In this document: positions 1 to 11,639 of the stretch, piece by piece | Layout of the letters: each line of letters opens with the position of its first letter | How positions within the stretch are numbered: the stretch's first letter is position 1 | Assembly (NCBI RefSeq): GCF_000002985.6 | Contig: NC_003279.8 | Location: forward strand, 12,028,001 to 12,092,000 | DNA from: Caenorhabditis elegans | Lineage: Eukaryota > Nematoda > Chromadorea > Rhabditida > Rhabditidae | Length of the DNA: 64,000 nt | Reading direction: 5' to 3' | Notes under the pieces: model-generated | What the model saw: only the letters and a program-made list of their open reading frames with translations | The model's database searches: none | What the model was told of the DNA's origin: nothing | Position numbers and translations under genes: made by a program

Positions 1-2
1 CA

Positions 3-298
3 TCCACATCCACTTCTACCACAGAATCCACGACTACTGATACGACCACCACGGAGCCAGGCATCATGTTCGATCCATACACTATTGGCCAACTCTTAGG
101 ATATATTTACGAGGTAGGAACTTTAAGTTCAAAGTTTTCAACTCCAATTTTCAGACCGAAGAATTTGGAGCCAAACGTCCAGAGGATGGGTATACAATTG
201 AATTGATGAAGCATCCAATACTGGAGAGAATTTACCCAGCGAATACGAAAACTCGACGTGCTACATTGATTTTCAGGAAGAAGCCGGATACAAATTGA
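3..298 (+). CDS. 3' end of an unidentified gene (partial)
   Basis: Two exons, 3-113 and 155-298, joined in phase 0 across a 41-base intron (donor GAG|GTAGG, acceptor TTTTCAG|ACC). The 85 visible residues start with a Thr/Ser-rich linker (STSTSTTESTTTDTTTT) and end with a mixed basic segment finishing IFRKKPDTN and TGA at 296-298. An AATAAA lies near 389. The low-complexity Thr tract suggests a linker or an extracellular stalk, but nothing in the visible part identifies a family. The 5' part lies outside the window. The following 299-654 holds only the 3'UTR and short degenerate repeat sequence. Confidence 0.6.
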
Positions 299-654
299 TT
301 TTTTCGCAGAGAAATTAGATGTCAGAAAAAAAGAAAAACAATAACGGAAAAGTGATCAAAGTTATTATCATTATGTTACTTTTCTGTAAATAAATGCGAT
401 TTTGAAAGTCTGTGAAAACTACAGTACTCCTTAATGGTGCACACTCCATTTCCCGGCCGCGGGTCTAAGTACAGACCAACTACAGTAATCTTGCGTCTCG
501 TGGGTTTAGCTTCTGGCACACTTTTGTATACCGTAATTCTTGCTCGACATAAAAATTTTCTTGCTCGACATATAACTATTTTTTTACATGTTTCCTCCAA
601 TTTTTCTTTATATTCTTTCGAAACATTATAAATTTTTCAATTTTCAGGTAAAAA

Positions 655-1504
655 TGGCTGAAAAAATCAACGAACTGTCAGAAGACCTGCAAAATGTCAA
701 CATTGTCGAACAAAAGTGCAGAGACTGGACACAGATGCCGCCGGAAATTAAGACCAAATGCATTTAGCCGCTGGATTTCATTGCCAGGTAATTATTTGTG
801 TTAGGCTTAGGTTTAGTCTCAGGCTTAGGTCTTGGCCTAGGCTTAGGCTTAGGCATAGGTCTTGGCTTAGGCTTAGGCTAAGGCCCAGGCTTAGGTTTAG
901 GCTCAGTCTTAGGCTTAGGCTCAGGCTTAGTTTTAAGCTTAAGCTTAGGCTCAGGCTCAGGCGGCATTTTCAGTGATTTTTTTCCAATTTTTGCTCCAAG
1001 ATCTTTTCGGAGAAAATTCATAAATAAACCGGAATTTTTTTCAAAATGAAGCTGCGATCGACATTATTCTCCAACAAAATCGTAGTGGATTCAACGCGAT
1101 ACAAATTCCGAAAACTTGTAATCAATGATTCAAGATGTCTGATTGGTTGGAGTGAAATTCCGAATGAAGAAATTGGAAGTGGAAAAGAATTTGCGTTCAA
1201 TTATTTTCGGAACAAAAACTATGGATCACTGTTCGCATACATTTTGACCAATTGTGACATTGGGCAGCTCCAGGTTAGACAATCACTTTTGGATGATGAT
1301 TTGAAAGTGATGGAAGAAATTGATCCAAAGCGGATGAAAATCAACAGCCTTGAAGTTTGCATCAATGAGAATATGACAGTGCTTCTCCTGGAAAAAGCCT
1401 GGAACGTGGAAGTTGTGATAATTCCATTTATTGGAGGTCGAGCTTTTGAAGTCACCACAGCTCATGTTTTTCCGCTGTTTGTTAGAATAAAAATTAACTT
1501 TTAA
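655..1504 (+). pseudogene. F-box / DUF38 (FTH) family pseudogene
   Basis: After a TTTTCAG site, an ATG at 655 opens a segment reading MAEKINELSEDLQNV... then WTQMPPEIKTKCI, which is the start of an F-box. An in-frame TAG follows immediately, and the same frame then continues PLDFIA up to a GT donor at about 789. After an intron-like stretch made of degenerate telomere repeats, 1046-1504 encodes KLRSTLFSNK... IPNEEIG... ILTNCDIGQLQVRQSLL. That resembles the FOG-2-homology/DUF38 region of worm F-box A proteins, including the typical 'LxNCxIGQL' pattern. F-box A proteins are thought to be SCF ubiquitin-ligase adaptors. The internal stop, the poor acceptor before the second part and the telomere-like insert all suggest a decayed copy. 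A short expressed gene starting at 1046 cannot be excluded. Confidence 0.6.
803..966 (+). repeat. interstitial telomere-like repeat (TTAGGC, degenerate)
   Basis: About 160 bases of diverged GGCTTA/TTAGGC units, the C. elegans telomere repeat, in G-rich orientation on the plus strand. It sits in the intron of the F-box pseudogene. Confidence 0.85.
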
Positions 1505-1556
1505 AAAGCTTGCAACAGTTTGGAAGTGACGTGAGAGAGTTGAGCTTGATACTTGT

Positions 1557-1720
1557 GTTTAGGCTTAGTCTTAGTCTTAGGGTTAGGCTTAGGATTAGAA
1601 TTAGAATTAGGCTTAAGCTTAGGTTAAGGTTTAGGCCTAGGCGTAATCTTAGGCTTAGACTTAGGCTCAGGCTTAGGCTTAGGCTTAGGCGTTGGCTTAG
1701 GCTCAGGCTCAAGCCTAGTA
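1557..1720 (+). repeat. second interstitial telomere-like repeat
   Basis: About 160 bases of diverged TTAGGC units in the same orientation as the tract at 803-966. It begins about 55 bases after the pseudogene reading frame ends, so two tracts bracket the second half of the pseudogene. Confidence 0.85.
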
Positions 1721-2001
1721 CAAGCATACTGTTAACATTTTCTGGATGACACTGAAGCTCGCCGCACTGTGGGCAGGCTTACAAAATTGGAAGATTTGTG
1801 GACATTGTATTAATTTTTCAATTTTATTTTCTTGTTGGCATTGGATTAGCTCTATTAATTGAGGTATTAATGAAAAAAACTGTCAATTTTGAAGAATTCA
1901 TCAGCCACTTATATTTCCTTAAAGCTATTCAATTTTTCGTTCATTGAAAAAGTATTTTGAATGAAAATGGAAAAGGATATATAACTATTTAATTATTAGA
2001 T

Positions 2002-3682
2002 TCATTGGATGCTCATCGAGTTGTCTTGCTGGAAAAATTAGCGTTATTGTATAAAGTACGATAAAATCTACAAACCTTCTGGCAGCTGTTATACTTTGAA
2101 TTGATAACCTCCTCCAAGTTCTTCAATCCCAACTTTCTGCTCTTTTTCTTCCGGCTCTTCGGAGTACTGATCTCTGCATGAGATGTATTACTAGTTGACA
2201 GGCTTATGATATCCTTCTCCATGCTCATTTCAAAAGCTCGGTAAATTCTCATATCAACATTGGCTCTGTCGATGGAAACCGGAAGATCGGTAGTTTCATC
2301 AGCGATTTGAATGTTTAGATAGCTGGAAAACAGTAATTGATTACGGAAAAGCCAGAATTTTCAGAGAATTCTAAGCTACTTGACAGCTTGAAAACTGATA
2401 TCAAAATTCTTATGCAGAACTTGTATAACTATTTGCTGCGGAAATATAAGCTACTGCTACATGTGAACATTAGGTAAATCTTTTTTGTTCGCTCATGGTG
2501 TCAAACTGTCCCATTTCGGTTTGATCTACGTAGACCTACAAAAAATGCGGGAGAAGAGACGCAGAGTTCTCAACTGATTTTGCATGGTTGAGAACGTGCT
2601 GACGCCACACTTTTTTGGGGACAAAATTACCGCATTTTTTGTAGATCAAGCCAGACAACACGTGCCTCCGCTAATGTTTTTAAAAATAATATTCAATGTA
2701 AAAAAATCAGAAGCTCTAAAAACCTAACCGATCCTCATCTCCTCCACAAATTTCATTGATCAAATTGCAAATCAGCTTATCCAACTCTTTCTTCCGCTTC
2801 TCCCATCCTTCCACAATAACTTTATCGCTATAATCACTCCGTTTTTCCGATGCTCCAGTAATTCGAATCGATTGAATAAGGATGAAGAAATGAATAGCAA
2901 ATGATACCAAACTGATAACTGATAGAGACATAATCCGTTCGAAAATTGGTCTGAAACCCAGGCAAGGCATGACGGGCGGCTTCCTGTTTGGCTACACTAA
3001 CCTCTGAGAATCATACGAATTTGTAGATTGTAGATGGTTCGAAAAACAGTAATACATTGCAATATATTGACTAGCAAGAAGTATACAGGAGGCTCCAGGG
3101 TTCTTGATAGCGTAGAGCATTATCAAGGAACTGGATAACTGGAAACTTTTGTACATCTTTGTAAGTACATAACTTTGCCCAGCTTAGAGATATAAAAAAA
3201 TTGTCAACTAACAAAATGTAGTACACATTTCTCTTAGCATTATGTTAGTTGAACATTTTTTGATATCTCTCTTCTCCGCTGAGATACACTCAGTTCTAGA
3301 TAGTACCTCTATAATCAACATTACAAGAATTGCACTGAAAACTTTCCCATCTGCATAGTTATAGAAAAATGAAATTCCAGTGTAAATAATTATAATCCAT
3401 TGGAGCACGGAGATCAGGATAGTGATTGGTGAGAAAGTTCTGAAAATTTGGGTTTTTGCCTGAAAATTGTACCAGACTTCAAGATTTTCATCTACTAACC
3501 TCAATTTCTTCCTGCTTTTCTTCTCCAGATCATCTTCATCATCAGAAGCTTTATAGGCAAAATTAGGCTTTTTTGGATCCTGAATATAACTAAAATTTGA
3601 GATTCTTGAGGATGAATCGCTGTGTTTTGAGCTTCTTGAGCTTCTGGAGCTCCTCGAGCCAACACTAGAGACTGAGGAAGAT
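2002..3682 (-). CDS. multi-pass membrane protein, unrecognised (5' end unresolved)
   Basis: Exons in transcription order: 3682-3500 (Ser-rich, then SDDEDDLEKKSRKK), 3439 to about 3210, about 3138-3002, 2952-2729, 2322-2076 and 2028-2002 (ending QDNSMSIQ, TGA). Phases close at every junction except the one near 3130-3210, where several splice choices exist. Hydrophobic segments ITILISVLQWIIIIYTGISFF, AILVMLIIEVL, ILLASQYIAMYYCF and VISLVSFAIHFFILI predict about four membrane spans. The acidic/basic N-terminus and the Lys/Arg-rich C-terminus (SRKKKSRKLG) are probably cytosolic. The first exon is not settled: an ATG at 4091 gives MGK but does not match the phase of the 3682 exon. No family was recognised, so the product may be nematode-specific. 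Confidence 0.55.
2493..2664. mobile_element. MITE-like palindromic repeat (GTGTCA...TGACAC family), copy 1
   Basis: Imperfect inverted repeat: GGTGTCAAACTGTCCCAT and GATCTAC...AAAAATGCGGG at one end, mirrored at the other. The middle carries the shared ACTGATTTTGCATGGTTGAG and TGACG motifs. Further copies lie near 27330, 29455, 29936, 43639, 44080 and 59103. It sits in an intron of the membrane-protein gene. Confidence 0.7.
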
Positions 3683-3744
3683 CTGTAAAAATTGAGGTTA
3701 GATTTTTTTCAGAGTAAGGCTCACAGAACACTGGAACCAGGGGT

Positions 3745-3950
3745 TTGCGGCGAATTTGCCATTTACTGAACTTTTTTTTTACTGGGCAAATTCGGAAAAC
3801 GGCAAAATTGCTGAGCTTGGCAAATTTGCCAAATTTGCCGTTTGCCGAGCTGGGCAAATTTTCCGAATTTGCCGTTTGCCGAGCTTGGCAAATTCGGCAA
3901 ACGGCAAACTTGGCAAGCTCGGCAAATTTTGAGATCTGCCGTACACCCTG
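3745..3950. repeat. GCCGAATTTGCC-type minisatellite (short array)
   Basis: Repeated GGCAAATT / TTTGCCG words with Pribnow-like monotony, related to the larger arrays at 6173, 27528, 28752 and 62415. It lies in the presumed first intron of the membrane-protein gene and explains the arginine/proline-rich frames seen there. Confidence 0.75.
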
Positions 3951-4368
3951 ACTGGAACCCACACAACTTTTATAAATCTTCAAAATTAAAATATCAAAGA
4001 AAACTCTTGAGTTTTTAGTGAAAAATTCTGGAATTTTCCTATTTTTGAATTTTCCTATCTCCTACAACAAATATGTCTCACCTTTGCCCATTTTTCCTGC
4101 TTTTTTGCCTCTTTTTTAACATATTTTAAGCAATTTACAGATGAAACGGATAGAATAAGTGAGGTGGAACTAAATAGGAAATTTGTGGATGTTTGGACAC
4201 GTGGAACATGGAGAAAATGGAAGAGTTATGAAAAATAAAAGTTCACGCTTTTGATCGCTAATTTTTTAACAAAAAAACCCAACTTTTTCCAAAAATCAAT
4301 ATTTATTCTCTTCTCTCACAATACAATACAAAAAGACAGTTCAATCAATGGGGAAATACATGTAGAAA

Positions 4369-5703
4369 TTAATGCGATCCAGATATAGACGAAGCAGCGG
4401 AAGAAGACGACTTTCCATTCGGTTTGGCCAGCGAGGAGGATGCAGAAGTCGAAAATGAGCTCTCAGAGCTGCTGGAATCCAAGGAAACTCCCGATTTACC
4501 AGGCGCAACTTTTGAGATCATCGAGTGGAAGTTCTGAAATAGTTTAGGTTATTGGGTGGAGAGGGGCACGAAGAGCATACCTTGTTAGCAGCAGCATCTC
4601 TGAAAACACGCATTTCTCCAGCCAACAGCTTAGCTTCCTCCATGACCTTTGGATTGGAAGATTTCAGGCCATAAAGGCCTTCAATTGCTCCACGGAAGGC
4701 TTTCTCGATCTGGAAAATATGTGCATTTGAATTTATGGATCTTGAAGAAAACAAGAAAACTAGAAAACTAGCAGATATATCAAAAAGTTGCCAACTAACA
4801 AAATAAACTATTTAAAATTTGGAGTACTTTGTCAGTTAGAAACTTTTCGATATCACTGCTCCCGGTTGAGCTTCGATCTGTCAAAACTCACAGCTTGCTC
4901 ATCAGTCGCATGGGGCTCCAACGCATCTTGCTCCTTCTTTTCCGTACGATGCACCATGTCAGTAACTTGATCCATCAAATCTTTCATGTCAACATCCTTC
5001 TCATACTTGTAGAATGCCTTGTTAACTTGAATCACAGAATCCTTCAGAATATTGACCTTCTTTTCCAACAGCTGGACGTCCTTGACCATCAGTGTAGAGG
5101 CCAACTGAAAAATATAAGGTTAACAGGGGACCGAGTGTTGAAGCTTCTGAGATCATTTTCTATAGGGCTCCCAGCGAAAGGTGGTTACTTGAAAGCGGCC
5201 GACATGTTAGGGGTTCCGCAGCTTGGTGCGAAAAGGTAGTTGTTTGCCAGCAGCCGACACGTTCGGAGGCCCGCGTCTAACTATACATGCGGGGTTGGGT
5301 GACGCCGTGAGGACAACCTGCTCGTTGCGGTGACATCATGGGAGCCCACTTCCAGGATAAACATGGGTTTTCTCACTCACCGCCTGATCAGCAGTTGCCT
5401 TGGCCTTCTCCATTTTCCGATTCATCCATTTCGAATTTTCAGCGCGTTCCTTGTCAATTTGGTGATCCAATTCATGCATCATTCCACGGATTTGATCGAA
5501 ATCCTCACTCATCGAAATTTGCATGTCACGGAGCTCCAAAACAGTGTGACGACGGACTAGGTCACCTTCACGAATCGATTCGATCGCTTTTTCAGTCGCA
5601 TTCAGACTTCGTTCGATCACTTCTTTTTTTGGATTCTGAAAAATTGATTGTTTTAATATCCGAGGAGCCGAAAAACTTGAAAACTTACATGCTTGACATC
5701 CAT
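4369..5703 (-). CDS. coiled-coil protein with Ser-rich tail (258 aa, unrecognised)
   Basis: Five exons close exactly in phase 0: 5703-5689 (MDVKH), 5635-5381, 5104-4892, 4709-4581 and 4533-4369. All have GT donors and TTNCAG-type acceptors. The first two thirds are charged and heptad-like (ISMSEDFDQIRGMMHELDHQ, then MVKDVQLLEKKVNILKDSVI), so a long coiled coil is likely. The last about 50 residues are a Ser/Ala-rich low-complexity tail. There is no signal peptide or membrane span. The protein is conserved in style, with good worm codon use, but I do not recognise the family. A scaffold or tethering subunit would fit; no function is claimed. Confidence 0.7.
5170..5340. repeat. GC-rich dispersed repeat in intron
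   Basis: GC-rich against an A/T-rich background, with GCGGCCGACA...GTTCCGC words that recur near 60520-60545. It is a repeat insertion in intron 2 of the coiled-coil gene. Confidence 0.5.
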
Positions 5704-6071
5704 TTTAATAATCGATTTCTGTCCAGGACGATCAGAATAATCGGGAATAAATTTTTAATTTTATCGTTTGATTTTGCCCGATAAGTTCCAACAAATCTAC
5801 ACGTGGATAGAAAATTGAAGAAACAAGTAAAAAGTTCACGGATTTATAGAAAATATCTCTATAGTTGGAGAACAAATTTCAAAGGTTAATTTATTTTTAT
5901 GCGTGACCCTATATTTTCCCTAATTTGAACTGCACTTTTTTGGCAAATTAAATTTATTTCGCGAAGTCTCCAGTCTTCGATACGCAGCTTTGCTTTTCTG
6001 AAAGCTTGTAAGGTGAGTTTTAGCTTTGAATCATAATTTCAGTTTTTACATTTTCAGAAATCTATCTAATC

Positions 6072-9013
6072 ATGATTTTATATCAAATATTTGTTGGAGT
6101 AATATTATCAATTGTGTTCCGAGGAAATGGTGCAGTTAAGGAAAAAGGTAAATAGAATTGGAAATTGGTTAAAAGCGGCAAAAAGCGGAAAATTGCGGGA
6201 TTTGAAATTTCCGGTAAATCTGCATATTGCCGGATTTGAAAATTTCCGGCAAATCGGCAAAGAGGCGAATTGCCGGAATTGAATTTTTCGGCAAATCGGC
6301 AAAACGACAAAATGCTGATATTGGATTTTTTGGCGAATCGGCAAAGGGGCAAATTGTCGGAATTAAAAAATTGCCGGCAAATCGGCGAACCGGCAATTCT
6401 CAGGAATTGAAAATTTCCGGCAAATCATCAAATTGCATGAATTGAAAATTTCCGGCAAATCGGCAAATTGCCGGAATTGGACATTTCCGGCGAATTGGTA
6501 AAATGATGGAATTGAAAGTTTCCGGCAAATCAGCAAATCGGCAAATTGGCAAAATTGAAAATCTCCAATATTCCACATACTTAATATCTTCTCATTTCAG
6601 CCACAAACTTGGACTTACCCATCGAAAAACTATCGACAATCTCCCAAATGCTGAGTGGAATTTCTATTTCAAATGGTTTTTATACGGGACACACTGATAT
6701 CTACGACGTTGCTGCTGAGCTTCTCAATATGGAATCCGGTAGATCACTTTATAAATTCCTCAAATTAGACATTGATTCGATGGCAAACGGACTTCAAGAA
6801 TTCTTTGATTCTATCAAAAATGTTCAAAATATCTCTATCGATAACCCACAAGAGATTGAAAATGCATTGAGATTTCTTGTGGAGATCAAGCAATATCGAG
6901 AGATTCTAAAACCTGGTGGAATTGAAGAAAAAAGTGCTGGAAAAATACGTGATGAACTTAATCGGTTACACGATGCAGTTTATAGATTAGTCGAACAGTC
7001 AAATCCAACATATGCTGCTCAGTTGAAAGCACACCTTGTGACCATGTGACCAAAAAGTTGATTTGTTGAAAAAGTTAAGGCATTGTAATGAAAAAATTTT
7101 CCTTGACTTTTCTTATTTCAACGATCATTGTTCTTTTTACCTCGCAAGCCTTGCAAGACTTTACACCTTCAAAGACCAAATGAGCCCATACTTGTTATAT
7201 GGCAACATGGCTAAGAATTTCAGTGTTAACTTCAACCGTTTTGACTTACTCAGGAACTATTCTGCTTCTATTATACAAACAAGTACTGTGGCATTGACGC
7301 TGAATTCTCAAAAAACAATGCTTGAGTTTGATGTTAAATTGAAGTCTTTATCTCAAAAAGTGTCCGAGTTAGTGAAACTAAATTCATTGATGAGTTATAA
7401 CCTCATCTCATATGAAAACCTGTTAGAAGCTCACGAATTTTTTAAACAATGGTCGGAATTGAAATTCGTCGAATCAAACCCCACTAGCGGCGCCTTCAAA
7501 CATGGTAAATATCCGTTCCGCTTCCTTTCCGGAGTGTTAAAGTCAAGAGAAACATGGACAAAACTTGCAAATGATTCTCCAACCATTCCATCTTTTTCCA
7601 ACACAATTGAACAAAGCAGCAAGCTGAACAAGTACTATGAGCCCGAAAAATTATTTACTTCCTTGCCGAAATGTGTTGAGAAGCTGAAAGCACTAAAGAC
7701 ACAACCAGATTTTGATAAGTTGTCAATAATTGACTCAGTCGTTAACACTTTTCACGAGAATGCACGAGAGTTACACGACAAAATGAGCAATGTGCATGGT
7801 GAATTTTCAAAGGTATATACTGATGAGGAAGCAAAAAAAATTCATAATATTCTTCCATACGACTCATCATCAGATTATGAAAATACTACGTTAGTGAATA
7901 AATGGTGGGATCGAATAAATGATGAAATTAAATTTGAACCGTTAATTGAGATGCTGGATAAATTTATTGTTATTACGAAACCAGTGAAAACTTTTGTTCC
8001 CTTCTTGGCAACTATAAAACAATTCACAGAAGAAGACATTCCTCAGATTCTGGGAAGTTTCGATGGTACAAATATTCTCGATGTCATTGACTGTATTCAA
8101 AGTTCGTCTGTTGATGTTTTTAGTGAAGCGATTAGGTACAACCAACAAGTAACTCTATTGAAATCTAAGGAAGCCGAGATACAATATATCGTTGATTATT
8201 TCAAGAATCTCACCAACTTCCAACAGAATATCAAGAATTCTATAGATAAAGCTCTAGCAGAAAAACCAAAAAAGACCAGAGAAATTGAATCTTTATTGAA
8301 AATCAAGAATATTCATAGAGTATCACAAGAATTCGGTGGAGGAGTACAAGCACTTAAAGCTATCCAACAGATACTTCAGAAAGAGGAATCAGTGTTGGCT
8401 CTGGCTAATGCAAATCAAGATATTGTACGATTTATCAATGATGATCCATTTAATAATAAAACTATGAAACGATTGAAGGATATGATCACAGATGTCAAGA
8501 AGTTCAATGACAGAGTTGGAAGTCGGACATTCAATAGTCTCTCTGATCTTTGGATTGTGTTCCATGAAGCTAAGAAGATTGGATTCCATCGGGAACTGGA
8601 TGTAGATGCGGTGGCAAAGAAACTTAGTGGATCCACGACTCCAAATGGAACCGAGGAGTTTTTGAATCATCTGAAGGAAGTTGGAAGTCTAAATTTGAAT
8701 TTCAACATGCATTTGACACGTGTTTTGGTGGCTTCGATGATGATGAAGGAGGTTAATGGAACACTGGAGAAGATCTTCAATCCGAAGGTTGAGGTGGTTA
8801 AGGTGGAGAAGGTTGGGGTAATTGGTATAGGTATGAGGTAAGGTCGCCTGTTTTCTGATGTTTTTTTCCAAAAAAAAGTTTTACAGCTCATCCTATAAAT
8901 GGTATCGTTTCGTGGTTTCTCATCCTCAAGAATTTACACTTGTATTTTTATTCGTTGCATTTCCCGTCGGAATATGGCTATTTGATCGCAGAGAGAACGT
9001 GAAATTGGATTGA
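6072..9013 (+). CDS. WSN-domain single-pass membrane protein, frame broken near 7045
   Basis: Exon 1 (6072-6147) encodes a signal peptide, MILYQIFVGVILSIVFRGNG. Exon 2 starts at 6601 and reads LDLPIEKLSTISQMLSGISI..NGFYTG..., which matches the nematode WSN domain (PF02206) pattern. The long charged region ends at 8837-8839 (donor AG|GTAAGG). The final exon (8885-9013) adds a hydrophobic segment, FTLVFLFVAFPVGIWLF, and a short basic tail, RRENVKLD. The protein would be about 800 residues: secreted or surface N-terminus, one C-terminal membrane span. Frame 1 stops at TGA 7047-7049. The rest of the protein continues in another frame that is open from 7042, and no intron of credible size bridges them. 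So this is either a one-base indel pseudogene, a strain difference, or an unusual splice. The WSN function is unknown. Confidence 0.7.
6173..6570. repeat. TTTGCCGGAAATTTTCAATTCCGGC minisatellite in intron 1
   Basis: Tandem units of about 40 bases built from GGCAAATCGGCAAA and TTGAAAATTTCCGGC fill intron 1 of the WSN gene. Same family as the arrays at 27528, 28752 and 62415. Long open frames across it (ICRKFSIP.. type) are a by-product of the repeat. Confidence 0.85.
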
Positions 9014-10983
9014 TTACTAGAAGAACTCTTTCGAATTGAACTTATTACATTCTATTCATTTTTTTAATGAAGACCGGTCTTCCTGTAACCTTTCTTTAAA
9101 AAATTTATTCCAGCAGAAGAACATTCCATTTATATTTGCACCCAGTGGCTCTACTAACACCAAATTTTACGATTTCAGCGCCAAAATTCCGACATTATTG
9201 GATCTATACAAACTTGCCGCTTTGATTTAATCTTGAGAGAAAATTGATGAATATTTGCCAGGGCACGGCCTCTCTCAATTTCATTTATTTCAAAATTCCT
9301 CTTTTTCTCTCACACTCTCTCACGTGAGATTGAAAATTGAATAATATATGTGTTTTTAAATTTAATTCAAAATATTGACGAAGAAAAAACTTTGGTATAA
9401 ATACTGATTTGTTAGGACCGATACCAAATGGTAATTTTTGGACATATTTGATCTCGTAGACAACGGCTCACTATTTCAGTGATCTTTAAAGTAATAAAAA
9501 ATTCTTCAAAGTTTGGTACAGAGAAACTGAAGTAGTTACATTTGTAGAAACTTACATAACTTATAAACCTACCGTATTCCTATCGTACCCAATTACCGTA
9601 TTTCCTCTATTAGTCTTGAATGCAAGACTAATTTTCAATTGACCCGTAGGGGTGCAAGACTAATAGAGTCCGCATGACTGATTTTCGATTGGTCCGTAGG
9701 GGTGCAATACTAATAGGGGTCCAAGACTAATAGAGGAAATACGGTATATTTTTTGTCGTACATTGATGGAAAACTGATGAGACTTTCCCGACAGGGTTCA
9801 CAACCTGAGTTATTCATTGGTGGCCTCGGTTTCAGTCGGTTGCCGACTGTAAAGACGGGATCCCGTACGGGAAAAACAAAAAGTGACATATGAAAAAGGT
9901 ATCAGACGGTATTAATCCATACTTTGTTATTTTTTGCTTCTTTGAGTTGATTGTGCAAACGGATAATTTCGAATACCTTCGTGGCTTCTCTATCTAAGTT
10001 TTCAAAGCATTGAATCTTTACATAGCTTAAACTATGTATTTTGTGAGAATAGCCAAGTATTATGCACATAGAAAATGTTTCTTGTGTTATCAAGATTATT
10101 TTTGTAGTTTAAAGTTTCTTGATAGCTTTTCTGGTTACCGAGTTATATGTTTTCAAAAGCGTTCACATCAACTATTATGCTTGCGGTTGTCCAAAAATTA
10201 CAATCGCATTGTCTTAAAACTGAAGTTACTCAATCAGTTTTTGATCAAATCAGGTGATTGACATCTGAATCTCTTCCTTAAAAAATTTTGCAACTTTTGG
10301 TGATGTTGAATTTTTGATTATGTTTTGGCGCGTCTCGTAAAATTAGGAAAACCCGTCAAAAATTGTCGTTTTTTAACGATTTTTGGAGTTTTCAGGCCTA
10401 ATTCTTGTTTTGAAGATGCCGACGTCAATTTTCATCAAAAAACCTTCATCAAAAACAGAAAATAATCAGAAAAAAATTATCTACAAAATGGTGGTCTTCA
10501 ATTTTCAAATTTCTCTTTTCAAGGATCACTAGAGGTCCCGAAAAATCCATTTTTCGAGGTAGCCTTTTGTTTTTCCGTCTGCCGGCGTCGTGAACATCAC
10601 TAACCTAGATATTTGCATAAAAATAGACACACTTAGTCTTAATTGACAATATATTAACAAAAAAATTTAAAGATTTATCAGCGAATCGCCGGCTTTAATC
10701 AGTTTTGTCTGGAAAATCACTAATTTTGAACTTTCACATGTGGGCGTATTCATAGGTGATTTACAATTTTGCCCTTTTTTCATATAATTTCTATGTGTTT
10801 GATCAGGCAGTTAGTAAATTTTTATTAGATTTTGTTCACTATCAGCCGTTTCCGGCCTATTTTACCGTTTTCAGTACAAATTCGGCTCAAAAAGCTCACT
10901 CTCTCGCCCATGAGAGACGCAGAGACAGTTCATCACGTCAATTTATTTATTTTTTGAAATGCAGAGAGGCCGTGCCAGGGGTG
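9014..10983. other. intergenic, no convincing gene
   Basis: About 2 kb of A/T-rich sequence. Short open frames on both strands lack splice signals and coding bias. It contains one inverted-repeat element (9588-9746). Otherwise I see nothing definite. Confidence 0.5.
9588..9746. mobile_element. inverted-repeat element, ACCGTATTTCCTCTATTAGT termini
   Basis: Starts TACCGTATTTCCTCTATTAG and ends with its reverse complement CTAATAGAGGAAATACGGTA. Between them are tandem copies of GGGTGCAAGACTAATAG. A related but diverged element lies at about 55740-55970 (TACCGTATATTCCCTATTAG). Confidence 0.75.
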
Positions 10984-11345
10984 ACAAATTGCCGGTTTGC
11001 CGATTTGCCGGAACTTTTGAAATTTGGCAAAATGCCGATTTGTGGTTTGCCGTAATATTAATTTACCTGGAGTGTTCAGAGCGATTTTTTATAAGACGGA
11101 AACACTTGAGACTGTGCCTTTTTTTAATTTTTCCCGTTTTCTTTAGATATTTTCATAGAATTTGCTTACTTTTCAAAATAGATGTAGGAACATTTAAGGG
11201 ATGCGTACAATTTTGCCGATTGAAAATGAAATTCGGAAATTTCCAAAAAAAATGTGCAAAACCACAAATTGCCGAAAATTTTCATGAAAATTCGACAATT
11301 CGGCAGTTTGCCGATTTGCAAGAAAACTTTAATTCCGGCAATTTT
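10984..11345. repeat. scattered TTTGCCGATTTGCCGG repeat units
   Basis: Units of the same minisatellite family at about 10984-11050 and 11265-11345, separated by unique A/T-rich sequence. Confidence 0.65.
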
Positions 11346-11429
11346 CGGACGTTTTTCATTAATTTTTGCCAGACTTTGGAATGTCTCATTTTCCGTTTTT
11401 TTTCTGAATTCTTGAATTTTCTGGGAGCC

Positions 11430-11612
11430 ATCCAGATCCCAGAACAGCCTAAACCAGAACCTGAAACTAAACCAAAGCCCAAGCCTAAACCTAGCCCTAA
11501 GCCTAGGCCTGTAACTAAAACTAAGACTAAGCCAAACCTAAGCCTAAACCTAAGTCTAAGCCTAAGTCTGAACCTAGCCTTGAGCCTATTCCTACGCCTA
11601 AGCCTACGCCTA
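11430..11612 (-). repeat. interstitial telomere-like repeat (CCTAAG orientation)
   Basis: About 180 bases of degenerate GCCTAA/CCTAAG units, opposite in orientation to the two tracts near 0.8 and 1.6 kb. A variant CCTAAACC...CCTGAAACT phase is present at the left edge. Confidence 0.85.
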
Positions 11613-11639
11613 GAAATCTGAGATTTTTTCTTTATTGTT

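Noticed and set aside
758-976. Leu/Arg-rich open frame over the first telomere tract
   Set aside because: TTAGGC arrays read as (L-R)n or (S-L)n in several frames. Composition is explained by the repeat and there is no splice structure.
4788-4970. Open frames opposite the coiled-coil exons
   Set aside because: Antisense shadows. The minus-strand model closes over five exons.
6083-6578. Open frames reading ICRKF.., SGKSAK.. and similar
   Set aside because: They come from the TTTGCCGGAAATT minisatellite and recur wherever the array occurs (27.5, 28.8 and 62.4 kb). They are not genes.
9036-9230. A 64-codon frame after the WSN gene
   Set aside because: No initiation context, no homologue known to me, and it lies in the probable 3'UTR and intergenic sequence.
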